This document shows, one piece after another, positions 62,965 to 64,000 of a stretch of 64,000 bases of DNA (its first letter is position 1; every line of letters begins with the position of its first letter). The notes beneath the pieces were generated by a model that searched no databases, was not told the DNA's origin, and was given only the letters and a program-made list of their open reading frames with translations. The stretch comes from Sediminibacillus halophilus (GTDB taxonomy: Bacteria > Bacillota > Bacilli > Bacillales > Amphibacillaceae), in assembly GCF_900103695.1 (NCBI RefSeq), contig NZ_FNHF01000002.1, forward strand, positions 310,001-374,000. Direction: 5' to 3'. Position numbers and translations under genes: made by a program.

Positions 62965-64000
62965 TGCAGATTCCCCCTTAAAGCGCTCAACTGTTGAAAT
63001 GCTTGCGGCTGAGTATGCGAGATTTTACCCATTATAACTGGATTTTCGGCTCCGGTTGCAGACGGAATCTGGTTCGACTTGCCAATAAGACAGTGATAAC
63101 CAAGGATTGCAAAAGCTATTGCTTCCTTCAAGTTACTGGAAAGTTGAAAATCTTCATGCTTGTAAACTGTTTTATTCGGAAGATATCGTCGTAACTGTTC
63201 CATTAAAAATGGATTATAGCTTCCTCCCCCTCCAATCACTACATCATCGATAGAATTGCTCGGGGATTCAATAAAACGCGAATAGCTGTCAGCTATGGTT
63301 TTTGCGGTCCAGGCGGTAACAGTGGCTACAATATCCTCAGAAGGCAACCCCGAGGAATTACTCATGACAGAATCCACGAAAGAATTCCCAAACAGCTCAC
63401 GACCAGTAGTTTTAGGAGGTCTCAACTTAAGATATGGATGCTCCATAAGCTTATTCAATAATTTTTGATTCACATTTCCCTTGGAAGCTATTTCTCCATC
63501 TTTATCATATACTTGCTTACTTTCCGTTATTCTATAAACTATTTCATCGATCACCATATTTCCCGGCCCTGTGTCAAAAGACATTACCTGATCTTTCTGT
63601 GCGTTTCTCGGTATGTAAGTGACATTGCCTATCCCTCCAATATTTTGAATTGCCCTGGAACGATAAGGATTGTTAAAAAGAATATAATCAACAAAAGATA
63701 CCAACGGTGCTCCCTGTCCACCTGCAGACATATCAGCTGTCCGGAAGTCTCCGACAGCCGTTATTCCCGTTATCTCTGATAACATTGATAAATCTCCTAT
63801 TTGCAATGTTCCTGGTACATCCATCCGTTTTTCTCCGCCCAATGGCTTGTGAAAAATGGTCTGACCATGTGAACTGACAAAGAGGACCTCTTCTTTGCCT
63901 ATACTTGCTTTATCCAATAGTTTGTTGACCAACATCCCCAATTCTCTTCCCAAGAACATATTCATAGAACAGATTTTTTCCAGTGAAGCTGTCTCAGGAA
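62961..64000 (-). CDS. anmK: Anhydro-N-acetylmuramic acid kinase, 5' end outside the window
   Basis: Phosphorylates and opens anhMurNAc to MurNAc-6-phosphate in cell-wall recycling. The 346 visible residues include SSHGQTIFHKP, IGDLSMLSEITG, GGIGNVTYIP, the catalytic-region FDTGPGNMVID, and GGGGSYNPFLM. The frame is open to the window edge (SLEKICSMNMFLG precedes the first ATG, 63965, and matches the family), so the true start lies beyond 64000 and ATG 63965 is internal. Confidence 0.93.
   Translation of the reverse strand, partial: PETASLEKICSMNMFLGRELGMLVNKLLDKASIGKEEVLFVSSHGQTIFHKPLGGEKRMDVPGTLQIGDLSMLSEITGITAVGDFRTADMSAGGQGAPLVSFVDYILFNNPYRSRAIQNIGGIGNVTYIPRNAQKDQVMSFDTGPGNMVIDEIVYRITESKQVYDKDGEIASKGNVNQKLLNKLMEHPYLKLRPPKTTGRELFGNSFVDSVMSNSSGLPSEDIVATVTAWTAKTIADSYSRFIESPSNSIDDVVIGGGGSYNPFLMEQLRRYLPNKTVYKHEDFQLSSNLKEAIAFAILGYHCLIGKSNQIPSATGAENPVIMGKISHTQPQAFQQLSALRGNLH

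Overview
The window is chromosomal DNA of a low-to-moderate GC, motile, endospore-former-type Bacillota, most likely a halotolerant member of the Bacillaceae. Gene order from a minJ fragment through ctpB, ftsX, ftsE, cccB, yvjA, prfB, secA, hpf, fliT-fliS-fliD-flaG, hag, csrA, fliW, yviE, flgL, flgK, flgN, flgM, yvyF, comFC, comFA, degV, degU, degS and yigZ follows the Bacillus subtilis backbone. SinI/SinR, NagR and a PBP3-type penicillin-binding protein fit the same family. No species is assigned. No tRNA, rRNA or CRISPR array was seen. Most genes lie on the minus strand.

Layout: 1-13.7 kb holds cell envelope, division and translation/secretion genes, with prfB carrying its programmed +1 frameshift. 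13.9-16.7 kb is the filament-cap block. 18.1-28.0 kb is a visibly AT-rich island between flaG and hag: a pseudaminic acid pathway (PseB, C, F, G, I), a Maf flagellin glycosyltransferase, an ATP-grasp enzyme, a Rossmann/SGNH-like fusion and an unknown helical protein, with no recognisable PseH. 28.1-34.2 kb is the late flagellar operon. 34.5-40.7 kb is late competence, DegV, DegS/DegU and YigZ. 40.8-45.9 kb is the N-acetylglucosamine regulon (NagB, NagA, NagR, PTS EIICBA).

46-53 kb is more accessory: a REP-associated tyrosine transposase (RAYT) gene, a 48-residue ORF, a vanZ gene broken by two frameshifts, sinR and sinI, a class D sortase, an LCP wall-polymer ligase and a PBP3-like transpeptidase. 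53.5-60 kb is a LacI-regulated TRAP transporter, sugar kinase, hexulose-phosphate synthase and isomerase locus. 60.3-64 kb has an unknown membrane protein, two Opp/Dpp ATPases and the start-truncated end of anmK, a muropeptide-recycling set.

Two observations stand out. A c-di-GMP-I (GEMM) riboswitch aptamer sits just ahead of the sinI ribosome-binding site, which would place the SinI/SinR motility-biofilm switch under direct c-di-GMP control. About 25 copies of a GGGGTCAGTCCCC-type palindrome lie scattered between genes, several paired into 57-141 nt elements with conserved interiors, and copies flank the RAYT gene: a REP/RAYT-like system in a Gram-positive genome. Regulatory sites also link genes here: SigD-type promoters (hag, flgM, flaG, the island), a SigB-type promoter on hpf, CsrA-type sites in the hag leader next to csrA-fliW, NagR-type operators, and LacI-type operators on the TRAP locus.
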